Assembly (NCBI RefSeq): GCF_002013915.1
Contig: NZ_MBTF01000039.1
Coordinates: 124,001-188,000 of the forward strand
Length of the DNA: 64,000 bases
Source: Mucilaginibacter pedocola
GTDB lineage: Bacteria; Bacteroidota; Bacteroidia; Sphingobacteriales; Sphingobacteriaceae
Reading direction: 5' to 3'
Below are positions 24,646-31,809 of this stretch, in pieces (the stretch's first letter is position 1; every line of letters begins with the position of its first letter). The notes under the pieces were generated by a model. That model had not been told where the DNA came from. It saw only the letters and a program-made list of their open reading frames with translations, and searched no databases. A program made the translations under genes and the position numbers.

Positions 24646-24754
24646 TTTAACCACAGAGTTCACAGAGGTTACGCGGAGGTTCACAGAGCCTTGCATAATC
24701 ATTTTTTTCTCTGCGAACCTCCGCGTTTTTCTCTCTGTGTTCTCCGTGGTTAAA
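24646..24754. repeat. Palindromic element of the ACAGAGG/CGCGGAGG family
   Basis: The arms start TTTAACCAC (24646) and end GTGGTTAAA (24754), with ACAGAG, ACGCGGAGGTTC and their complements in mirrored order. It lies between susE and the GH13 lipoprotein gene and could form a strong hairpin inside the operon transcript. Confidence 0.75.
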
Positions 24755-24775
24755 TAGCCACTAACATAAAACGAA

Positions 24776-26164
24776 ATGAAAATTCAAAACATAAAACACA
24801 GCTTACTCCTGCTCCTCATCGTTTTCTTTAGCTATTGCAAAAAGAACGAGTTCACGGCGCCGGCCATAGTGCCCGATGCATCGTACCCGCAGGTAGGTAC
24901 GCCTTATGCTGGTGTGGTAAGCTCGCAGGATGCCATTATTTACCAGGTTAACCTGCGCGCCTTTAGTGCCGATGCCAGCTTTAAGGGCGTTACCGCAAGG
25001 CTGGATGCTATTAAAGATCTGGGCACCACCGTGCTTTACCTGATGCCCGTTTATCCTGTAGGTGTTTTAAAGTCTGCAGGTGGCTACGGCTCTCCGTATT
25101 CTGTGAAGGACTACAAAGGCGTTAACCCCGAGTTCGGTACCCTTACCGATCTGCAGGCTTTGGTTAACGGCGCACACGACCGCGGCATGACCGTAATATT
25201 CGATTGGGTAGCCAACCATACCAGTTGGGATAATGCCTGGATAACCCAACATAAAGATTGGTACCAGCAGGATGCAAAAGGCGATATTATTGCCCCTCCG
25301 GGTACCGGCTGGAGCGATGTTGCGCAATTAAACTACGCCAATAAAGATATGCGTGCCGCCATGATAGATGCCATGAAATATTGGGTATATACCGCCAATA
25401 TCGACGGTTTCCGTTGCGATGCGGCCGACTTTGTACCCTTCGATTTTTGGAAAGAAGCGAACGATGCTTTGAAAACTATCACCACCCACAAATTGCTGAT
25501 GCTGGCCGAAGGTACCCGTAGCGACCATTTTAAAGCGGGCTTTAACCTGGTTTACGGCATGGGCTACTACTTTAATTTAGAGAGTAAGGTTTTCGGTGCA
25601 AATGGTTCGGCCACTATTCTGCAAGACCTGAATACCAGCGAATATGCCACCGCCTACAAAGGCTCGCAAATTGTGAGGTACACCACCAACCACGATGTGT
25701 ACACTACCGATGGCAGCCCGATAAATATTTACGGCGGCAAAGCTGGCTCGTTAGCTGCATTTGTAGTAACTGCATACATGAAGGGGGTACCCATGGTGTA
25801 CACAGGGCAGGAAGTAGGCACCACCCGCGATATGAACTTTTTTGACCATACCCCGGTAGATTGGACCATAAATGCCGACTTGGTTGCCTCTTACAAAGCC
25901 ATCCTGAATTTCCGCAAAGGCAGCGATGCCCTCAAAAACGGCGACCTGAACGTAATGAGCAGTGACGACGTAGCGGCCTTCACCAAATCGACCGATAAAG
26001 AGAAGGTACTGGTGATAGATAACCTGCGTGGCAACAACGTAACCTACAACCTGCCTGCCACGGTAAGTAAAACCGGCTGGAAGGATGCCTTCAGCGGTGC
26101 AGCGGTTACGTTAACGGATAAACTATACCTAACGCCTTACAAGTACATGGTGTTAACGCAATAA
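24776..26164 (+). CDS. Surface/periplasmic lipoprotein GH13 alpha-amylase (SusG-like role)
   Basis: A 462-residue GH13 enzyme exported as a lipoprotein (Cys21 in FFSYC). Catalytic residues are Asp215 (DGFRCDAAD), Glu245 (LMLAEGT) and Asp307 (TTNHDVYTTDG); FDWVANHT is region I. It is shorter than SusG and lacks an obvious inserted CBM58. Its place at the end of the susCDE operon suggests that it makes the first cuts in alpha-glucan at the cell surface. It is paralogous to the soluble GH13 at 17068, sharing LYLMPVYPVG and the W..DVAQLNY segment. A strong terminator follows. Confidence 0.9.
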   Translation: MKIQNIKHSLLLLLIVFFSYCKKNEFTAPAIVPDASYPQVGTPYAGVVSSQDAIIYQVNLRAFSADASFKGVTARLDAIKDLGTTVLYLMPVYPVGVLKSAGGYGSPYSVKDYKGVNPEFGTLTDLQALVNGAHDRGMTVIFDWVANHTSWDNAWITQHKDWYQQDAKGDIIAPPGTGWSDVAQLNYANKDMRAAMIDAMKYWVYTANIDGFRCDAADFVPFDFWKEANDALKTITTHKLLMLAEGTRSDHFKAGFNLVYGMGYYFNLESKVFGANGSATILQDLNTSEYATAYKGSQIVRYTTNHDVYTTDGSPINIYGGKAGSLAAFVVTAYMKGVPMVYTGQEVGTTRDMNFFDHTPVDWTINADLVASYKAILNFRKGSDALKNGDLNVMSSDDVAAFTKSTDKEKVLVIDNLRGNNVTYNLPATVSKTGWKDAFSGAAVTLTDKLYLTPYKYMVLTQ

Positions 26165-26216
26165 TATTGAAGATACAGTTGAGATTAGTTGGTTAATTTG
26201 TAATGCTTAATTGGTT

Positions 26217-26248
26217 AGCGCCCCGGGATGAGATCCGGGGCGCTTTTT
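26217..26248 (+). terminator. Strong terminator of the starch operon
   Basis: AGCGCCCCGG (26217-26226) pairs with CCGGGGCGCT (26235-26244), extended by AT pairs with a single bulge, followed by TTTTT. It lies 53 bases after the stop at 26164. An open frame from 26203 runs through it and is not a gene. Confidence 0.85.
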
Positions 26249-26343
26249 GTTTGATGCCAAAACAAATGCCTCAGCCACAAATAGTAACATTATTATTACT
26301 AATGCAATACAAGGGGGACATAATCGGGTCGTTTGGGAGAGGC

Positions 26344-26375
26344 TTGCATTTTTTTGCAAAAGTATTATACCTTTG
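26344..26375 (+). promoter_or_regulatory. Probable promoter of the RRM gene
   Basis: TTG (26344-26346) and TACCTTTG (26368-26375) fit the -33/-7 elements with a 21-base spacer, 79 bases before the start codon. Confidence 0.5.
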
Positions 26376-26454
26376 TAGCGCGCCCCTACCAGTCATAGAT
26401 ACCATTACGTTTTACAATACGTATAAATTAATCTGTTTTCACGTTCTCAATAAA

Positions 26455-26862
26455 ATGATCAAACTATTCGTAGGTGGTTTCTCGCTCGATATTACAGAAA
26501 TGGAGTTAGTACAGGCATTCGATCCGTATGCCCGTGTGGTAACCATCAAAATTGTAAGGGATAAAAAAACGCGCGTATGCAAGGGCTATGCGTTTTTAGA
26601 AGTTGCCACACAGGAAGATGCCGAAAATGCTGTAAAAGAGCTTGACGGCGCACCAATTGGCGACCGCTACCTCACCGTAAAAATAACTGCCGACGAACCT
26701 GTTAAAAAAAGGCCTGCTTCATCGTTTCAGCGCCGCCCTCCGCAGCAAAGCAACTATCGCCGCGAAGAAAGACGCCCATCTTCAGGTGCTCCAACCGGCG
26801 ACTCTGCGGGTTCGTCAAGTTCTGCCACGCCCGGTTTAAGGCCAAGGCGCCCGCGCAAATAA
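26455..26862 (+). CDS. RRM RNA-binding protein
   Basis: A 135-residue protein with a single RNA-recognition motif at residues 1-80: RNP2 is KLFVGGF (3-9) and RNP1 is KGYAFLEV (43-50). The C-terminal 55 residues are a disordered Arg/Pro/Ser/Gln tail (RRPPQQSNYRREERRPSSG). This matches glycine/arginine-tailed bacterial Rbp proteins found in Bacteroidota and cyanobacteria, which bind RNA and may act post-transcriptionally. I start at the ATG at 26455. It has no functional tie to its neighbours. Confidence 0.88.
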   Translation: MIKLFVGGFSLDITEMELVQAFDPYARVVTIKIVRDKKTRVCKGYAFLEVATQEDAENAVKELDGAPIGDRYLTVKITADEPVKKRPASSFQRRPPQQSNYRREERRPSSGAPTGDSAGSSSSATPGLRPRRPRK

Positions 26863-26879
26863 CGGCTACGGTATTTCTG

Positions 26880-26921
26880 TAATTACAAAAATTTTCCTTT
26901 TCGAAAATAAACTTGTAATTA
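26880..26921. other. AT-rich hairpin after the RRM gene
   Basis: TAATTACAA (26880-26888) and TTGTAATTA (26913-26921) form a 9-bp stem with inner AAAATTTTC/GAAAAT pairing, 18 bases after the RRM stop. It is a possible weak terminator. Confidence 0.45.
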
Positions 26922-26958
26922 TGCATTACCAATTCGTCAACCGTTTTTCGTTAGTTTT

Positions 26959-27549
26959 ATGCTCCCACCACAGGAATTTCAAATGTGGCCTGATGCGCAA
27001 TTATTAGAAAGGCTAAGGCTGGATGACCGTAAGGCATTTGAGATACTGTACAACAAATATTCGGCGAAACTTTATTATGCAGCCTACAATTTATTCAGGG
27101 ATAAAGATGTTTGCGAAGACCTGGTGCAGGAATTATTCGTAGACCTATGGAGCAAGCGTCACGACCTGAATATTACTTCGCTCGAATACTATCTAAAGGT
27201 CGCCATAAAAAACCGCGTATTAATGTACATCCGCACCCAGCGCGCCACGCTCGATGTATCGGCCATTGAAGTACTTGCCGATAAGTACAGCGCCGACAGC
27301 CGGTTGCTGCAACAGGATATAAGCAAGGTACTGGATGACAGCGTAGCCCAACTGCCCGAGAAATGCCGGCAGATATTTACCCTGAGCCGTAAAGAGTACC
27401 TGAGCAATAAAGAAATAGCCGCCCGCCTGGGTATCTCTATAAAAACCGTAGAAAACCAAATGACTATTGCCCTGCGCTACCTGCGCACCGGTATGAGCGA
27501 TTACCTGCCGGCGGTAGCGGCCTTAGTTATTATAGAAGCTTTAAAATAG
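26959..27549 (+). CDS. ECF sigma-70 factor (PUL type)
   Basis: A 196-residue ECF sigma factor of the kind that controls SusC/SusD loci. Region 2 (about 25-95) contains FEILYNKYSAKLYYAAYNLFRD and CEDLVQELFVDLWSKR. Region 4 (about 130-178) contains LPEKCRQIFTLSRKEYLSNKEIAARLGISIKTVENQMTIAL. The usual partner, a FecR-type anti-sigma gene, is not next to it. The nearest is at 30664, on the same strand, with three minus-strand genes in between. Target is inferred to be the mannan susC at 31810. Confidence 0.88.
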   Translation: MLPPQEFQMWPDAQLLERLRLDDRKAFEILYNKYSAKLYYAAYNLFRDKDVCEDLVQELFVDLWSKRHDLNITSLEYYLKVAIKNRVLMYIRTQRATLDVSAIEVLADKYSADSRLLQQDISKVLDDSVAQLPEKCRQIFTLSRKEYLSNKEIAARLGISIKTVENQMTIALRYLRTGMSDYLPAVAALVIIEALK

Positions 27550-27551
27550 CC

Positions 27552-28349
27552 TTATACCTTCGGTACCCTATAATTCAGTCCCGCTGTTGTGCCGCTGGTA
27601 ACATCAATAGTGCAACCGGTTATTTTACCCGCCATCTCTGACGATAGAAAAACTGCTGTGTTAGCGATATCTGCCATCAGCGGAAGCTGCTTCAACATGG
27701 TATCGTTCTCCATGCTACTCAATACGCCCTCCATTACATCAGGTATACTTTCGATAGCATCGCTAAATACTTTAGAATCCGGCGAACCACCCGAGCGGAT
27801 GGTTACTACACGCACGCCGTATACCCCTAACTCTGCCGCCAAATTACGCGAAAGGCTTTCTACCGCGGTACACGCCGGTGCAAAACCGCCGGTGTATGGG
27901 TAGCCAATACCGCCCGGAGTAGCCGTTAGGAAAAGTATTACGCCGCTGCCCTGTTTCATCATGGCATTGCCGGCGGCTTTTGCCGTAAGGAAACGGGTGT
28001 GCAAGGTTTGGGTTACGGGCAGTACAAAATCATCCATGCTCATGTTTACCAAAGGCATGCCTTGGGTAACGTCAACACCGACAGCGTTGAAGGAGATATC
28101 AATGCTTCTGGCTTTTTGCAATACTTCAGCGAGGTGCGCGTTAATAGCGTTTTCGTCATAACCATCTACCTCGGCAACTTCGGCAATGCCACCACTTTGA
28201 TTTATCTTATCTGCTATTTTTTGCATCGATGCGATGCGGTGCCCGGTTAAAAATACCCGCGCACCTGCCGCCGCGAAAGCCTTGGCCACGGCCCCGCCCA
28301 GCGATCCGCCTGCGCCGTATATAACCGCATTTTTATTTTGAAGCATCAT
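27552..28349 (-). CDS. SDR-family protein with degenerate active site
   Basis: A 265-residue Rossmann-fold protein. The nucleotide motif is YGAGGSLGGAVAKAF at residues 11-25. The usual NNAG is FNAVG, and the place of YxxxK reads FAPAC in GGFAPACTAVESLSRNLAAEL, so both catalytic Tyr and Lys seem absent. The C-terminus (GKITGCTIDVTSG) is normal for SDRs. It may bind NAD(P) without the classical reductase chemistry. Its stop lies 2 bases from that of the ECF sigma gene (convergent). It forms a cassette with the AraC regulator and a second SDR. Confidence 0.78.
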   Translation of the reverse strand: MMLQNKNAVIYGAGGSLGGAVAKAFAAAGARVFLTGHRIASMQKIADKINQSGGIAEVAEVDGYDENAINAHLAEVLQKARSIDISFNAVGVDVTQGMPLVNMSMDDFVLPVTQTLHTRFLTAKAAGNAMMKQGSGVILFLTATPGGIGYPYTGGFAPACTAVESLSRNLAAELGVYGVRVVTIRSGGSPDSKVFSDAIESIPDVMEGVLSSMENDTMLKQLPLMADIANTAVFLSSEMAGKITGCTIDVTSGTTAGLNYRVPKV

Positions 28350-28366
28350 GGTTTATTGGTTTTGTG

Positions 28367-28374
28367 CAAACCTA
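28367..28374 (-). promoter_or_regulatory. Candidate -7 element of the SDR gene
   Basis: On the minus strand TAGGTTTG matches TAnnTTTG 17 bases before the ATG at 28349. No -33 match is seen. Confidence 0.35.
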
Positions 28375-28440
28375 AATTAAAGAATCTTTTTAAATAGGGG
28401 TAATCGCGGCAGATCAGCGGGTAAATAACGTCTGTTTTTT

Positions 28441-28581
28441 ATCACGCAAAGGCGCGAAGATGCAAAGAAGAAAGAACATGGTATTTCGGCCAGCCTACTC
28501 TCGTCAACCACTTACCGCCTCTCGCTCTAACGTCAAGCGATTTTTTTTTAAACCTTTGCGGCTTAGCGTCTTTGCGTGAAA
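28441..28581. repeat. Palindromic element of the CACGCAAAG family
   Basis: The left arm starts ATCACGCAAAGGCGCGAAG (28441) and the right arm ends AGCGTCTTTGCGTGAAAT (28582), mirrored over about 140 bases between the AraC stop and the SDR start. A half copy lies at 2109-2145. Confidence 0.65.
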
Positions 28582-28597
28582 TTATTTAGGGCTTTTA

Positions 28598-29410
28598 CTA
28601 CACCGTGGCTTCCGTCGGTGCATAGCCGAACTGCTTTTTAAAAGCAAAACTAAAGTGCGAGAGGTTCTCGAAGCCCGTTTCAAGGTAAACTTCTGATGGT
28701 TTGCGGCGCTTCTCGCGTATTTGGTAATGGGCCAGGTCGAGCCTTTTGCGGGTGAGCCATTTTTGAGGCGTGGTGGCAAAGGCTCTTTTAAAGTCGCGCT
28801 TAAAGGTGGTGAGGCTACGACCGGTGAGATAGCCAAATTTCTCCAGCGGCATATTGAACATGTAGTTCCGCTCCATAAAATCGCTCAACCCTATCTTGCC
28901 GGGTTCTGCGAAGTTGGCCAGCAGGTTATCTATACCGGGCTCGAGCATGCGCACAACATGTATAGCTTCCTCTATTTTTACCGAAGCAATGGCATCGGGT
29001 AATTCTTCCTGCAGATCGAAGTATGGTGCTACAGATGCCAGGCAACTTTGCAGCAAAGGATGTTTTTTGAATGAAATGAAAGAGGGCTCGAAACCCATTA
29101 AGGAATCTGCAGCAGGTTGTTTTTTATGGTAATAGTCCTTTAGCTTTTCGGTGGTCAGGTGCATTACTACCGACTGGTGCGCTAATCCATTCTTAGGGTA
29201 ATTAAGTACTGTTGCCAGCAAATGGCGGGGAAATAACAAGGTATCCCCCGCACCAAAAACATGAGTTTTATCGCCATGAACGATCTTGGTTTCACCTGAG
29301 AGCAGCCATACCAGCAAATGGTCCTCAAACAGTACATCAGCCTTAAAAAAACGACTGCCGAAAGTTGAGCGCTTGATATGAGGGTGAATGTATTGGCTTT
29401 GATGTTCCAT
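28598..29410 (-). CDS. AraC-family transcriptional regulator
   Basis: A 270-residue regulator. The N-terminal half is a cupin-like sensing domain (VWLLSGETKIVHGDKTHVFGAGDTLLFPRHLLAT). The C-terminal AraC HTH pair covers about residues 170-268, with MPLEKFGYLTGRSLTTFKRDFKRAFATTPQKWL and the second helix pair in KPSEVYLETGFENLSHFSFAFKKQFGYAPTE. It lies between two SDR genes on the same strand, in the arrangement of a regulator with its target reductases. Confidence 0.9.
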   Translation of the reverse strand: MEHQSQYIHPHIKRSTFGSRFFKADVLFEDHLLVWLLSGETKIVHGDKTHVFGAGDTLLFPRHLLATVLNYPKNGLAHQSVVMHLTTEKLKDYYHKKQPAADSLMGFEPSFISFKKHPLLQSCLASVAPYFDLQEELPDAIASVKIEEAIHVVRMLEPGIDNLLANFAEPGKIGLSDFMERNYMFNMPLEKFGYLTGRSLTTFKRDFKRAFATTPQKWLTRKRLDLAHYQIREKRRKPSEVYLETGFENLSHFSFAFKKQFGYAPTEATV

Positions 29411-29437
29411 TGCTGGTATAAAGTTAAGTATTCGCTA

Positions 29438-30469
29438 TTACAATGCGGCGAATACGATCCCGGTAAGTTTTTCGCTCAGGTCCCAAAGGCGTTTGGCATT
29501 TTCGGCATCTACCGAGTAGGGCTTCACGCCGCGCAGAGTAGACGGGTTGTCGTACTGATGAGGGATGTTACCCAGGTCAAGCTCGGCAACGTCGGCATCC
29601 TCGCAATATACGCCGCCAATGCCATTGAGTTGCGGGCTGGTGGCGCACCATAAAGTTGTGGCGGCACCTTGTTCGGGTGTTTTTAGGCGTTCGGCTACTT
29701 CGGGGTAAATGTTTCCATGCTCATCGTGCGTACCCATTTGCTGAAACAGGGCCATCGGGGCAACCCGACCCAGGTCTGTGCCGTTTACCGAACCGGGGTG
29801 TAACGAGTAGGCGCGGATGCTCAGGTGTTTGCCGCGGTGGTCTAATTCTACCGAGAATAAATTATTGGCTGATTTCGACCGCCCATAACCTTGCAGCGTT
29901 TCGTATTCGGAATGCTCAAAATTAGGGTCTTCAAAATCAAAGGGCGCAATTTGGTGGCCGAAGGAGGAAACGTTTATCACTCTTGAGCCATTAGCCAGTT
30001 TAAGAGCATCCCAAAGCCCGGCAGTAAGCTGAAAATGCCCGAGGTGGTTGGTAGCCAGTTGCGACTCATAATCCCGTGCATCGCGTTGCATCGGCACCCA
30101 CATAATGCCGGCGTTATTAATGAGCAGGTGCAAAGGGGCGCCTGTCGCCATAAATTTTTTAGCGAAAGCATCTATTGATGCAGGATACATCAAGTCCATT
30201 TGTTCTACAGTGACGTTCGATAGTCCTTCAAGATTTTTAGCGGCTTTGGCTATATCGCGCGCCGGCACTATCACTTTAGCGCCTGCCGCTACTAAAGCTT
30301 TTACAGTTTCTAAACCTATACCTGCGTACCCGCCGGTAACAATAGCTGTTTTCCCTGTAAGACTAATGTCCTGCATTACGTCTGCGGCTGTTGACTTTGC
30401 GTTAAAGCCTGAGTTGAGCGGGCGTTGTAATGCCCCGTTATAATTGTCTGTTATTTGTTGCCGTTCCAT
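29438..30469 (-). CDS. SDR-family oxidoreductase
   Basis: A 343-residue NAD(P)-dependent reductase of the retinol-dehydrogenase/WWOX-like group. The Rossmann motif is TGGYAGIG (about residues 44-51), NNAG follows, and the catalytic YGRSK is intact in QGYGRSKSANNLFS. The extended C-terminus contains GIGGVYCEDADVAEL. Starts with MERQQITDNYNG. It is followed after 27 bases by the AraC gene; the reaction is unknown. Confidence 0.85.
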   Translation of the reverse strand: MERQQITDNYNGALQRPLNSGFNAKSTAADVMQDISLTGKTAIVTGGYAGIGLETVKALVAAGAKVIVPARDIAKAAKNLEGLSNVTVEQMDLMYPASIDAFAKKFMATGAPLHLLINNAGIMWVPMQRDARDYESQLATNHLGHFQLTAGLWDALKLANGSRVINVSSFGHQIAPFDFEDPNFEHSEYETLQGYGRSKSANNLFSVELDHRGKHLSIRAYSLHPGSVNGTDLGRVAPMALFQQMGTHDEHGNIYPEVAERLKTPEQGAATTLWCATSPQLNGIGGVYCEDADVAELDLGNIPHQYDNPSTLRGVKPYSVDAENAKRLWDLSEKLTGIVFAAL

Positions 30470-30492
30470 GCTGTTTAATTATTTAACAGGAA

Positions 30493-30500
30493 CAAAGTTA
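30493..30500 (-). promoter_or_regulatory. Candidate -7 element of the SDR gene
   Basis: On the minus strand TAACTTTG matches TAnnTTTG, 23 bases before the ATG at 30469. No good -33 element is evident. Confidence 0.35.
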
Positions 30501-30663
30501 GGGCGATGCCAAAAGGCGTGGTTTGTTTTAAGGGCCGAATTGCTTTGTTTTGCGGACCGTAGATTGTTTGGAATACTCCTCCAAAAAATATTTTCACATT
30601 CTTTAGGGGGTAGCCCTTTCTGTTGCATCCTACATATATAAACCACCAATAAAGTTTACCTTC

Positions 30664-31596
30664 TTGAAAAAACGTAACGCGCCCGGCGATAGCTCGCTGC
30701 AGGAAAAACTTGTAGAAAAGTACTTCGACGACTTAAACCTTGCCGAACAAAAAGCCGATGGCTATGATGCAAGCTTTGATAGCGCCAGGGTGTATGCGCG
30801 CATTACCGATGCCATTGGCGAGCCCGAGCTGCCACGCCGCTCATCGCGTAAATGGATGGTTGCCGCCTCGGTTATAGTAGCGTTGGTTAGCGTGTCGGCA
30901 CTTATCTATCGTTTCCAAAACAATATTGTTAATTACATCGACCCTATAAAATACAAAGAGCTTACCGCTGCCAACGGCCAAATGGTGAACTACACCCTTG
31001 CCGATGGTACTAAAGTTTGGCTTAACGGTGGCAGTAAACTTACTTATCCCGATAAATTCCGTGGTGGTATACGTGAGGTTACTTTAACAGGCGAGGCGTT
31101 TTTAGACGTAGCGCACGATGCCAAGAATCCTTTCATCATTCGCACCGGTGCCATCCGTACACAGGTTTTGGGTACCAGCTTCAATGTAAAAGCTTATCCC
31201 GAAGATGCCTTTGTTAAAGTGGACGTACTAACGGGCAAGGTAGGCGTTGTGCCGGCTAAAGGGCAAACGGTTTTCCTTACTCCATCCGAAGAGGTTTTCA
31301 TCAATAAACAAACCAATGTTGCGCTTAAAAATACAGGCGTGGATGTGGCTGAACTAACCGATTGGAAAGACGGCGGGATGGTATTTAAAAACATGGCCCT
31401 GCCCGAAGTGCTGAACGCACTGCAGCACCGCTACAACATTAAAATAAAGGCCGATGATAACCTTACCAAGTGTACCATATCGGCAAACTTTACCAATGTA
31501 TCGCTGCAAAATATCATGGCTATAATCTCTAAACTGGTGAAAGGCAGAATGGTAAAGCAAGATGACGGTTACCGCCTGAGAGGAAAGGGATGCTAA
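30664..31596 (+). CDS. FecR-type anti-sigma factor
   Basis: A 310-residue single-pass inner-membrane protein. Cytoplasmic part 1-62, membrane helix 64-84, periplasmic FecR domain about 100-195 (YTLADGTKVWLNGGSKLTYP, EVTLTGEAFLDVAHDAKNPFIIRT, TSFNVKAYP), and a DUF4974-like end at 240-308 (VLNALQHRYNIKIKADDN). The only usable start is TTG at 30664 (a normal KKRNAP... N-terminus follows, with no in-frame ATG before the membrane helix). It should hold the ECF sigma until the STN domain of the SusC at 31810 signals. That sigma gene is unusually far away (26959). Confidence 0.87.
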   Translation: MKKRNAPGDSSLQEKLVEKYFDDLNLAEQKADGYDASFDSARVYARITDAIGEPELPRRSSRKWMVAASVIVALVSVSALIYRFQNNIVNYIDPIKYKELTAANGQMVNYTLADGTKVWLNGGSKLTYPDKFRGGIREVTLTGEAFLDVAHDAKNPFIIRTGAIRTQVLGTSFNVKAYPEDAFVKVDVLTGKVGVVPAKGQTVFLTPSEEVFINKQTNVALKNTGVDVAELTDWKDGGMVFKNMALPEVLNALQHRYNIKIKADDNLTKCTISANFTNVSLQNIMAIISKLVKGRMVKQDDGYRLRGKGC

Positions 31597-31686
31597 CAGA
31601 ATAAGCCAAAAGATCAATTCAAAATATAACCAATTACCATTAACCAAAAATTATACGACGACGACAATGACATAAAACCATAAAAA

Positions 31687-31716
31687 AACCCTGGTCAAAG
31701 GGATTTGAACAGGGTT
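31687..31716 (+). promoter_or_regulatory. Hairpin between fecR and susC
   Basis: AACCCTG (31687-31693) and CAGGGTT (31710-31716) pair, with an inner TCAAA/TTTGA stem separated by one mismatch. The plus strand has no T-run after it, so it is not a plain terminator of fecR. On the minus strand it would be followed by seven T. It may be a processing or attenuation element for the 213-base leader. Confidence 0.5.
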
Positions 31717-31809
31717 GATTAAAATGCCGGGTTATTATGAAGTACTCCGTTTAGAGGTCCAATTCAGAACGAAGCACTTGTATTTCAAACACTTTAATTT
31801 CTCAAATTT

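Noticed and set aside
26203..26454. Apparent N-terminal extension of the RRM protein
   Set aside because: It crosses a strong terminator stem and the promoter at 26344-26375; the RRM domain begins exactly at the ATG at 26455.
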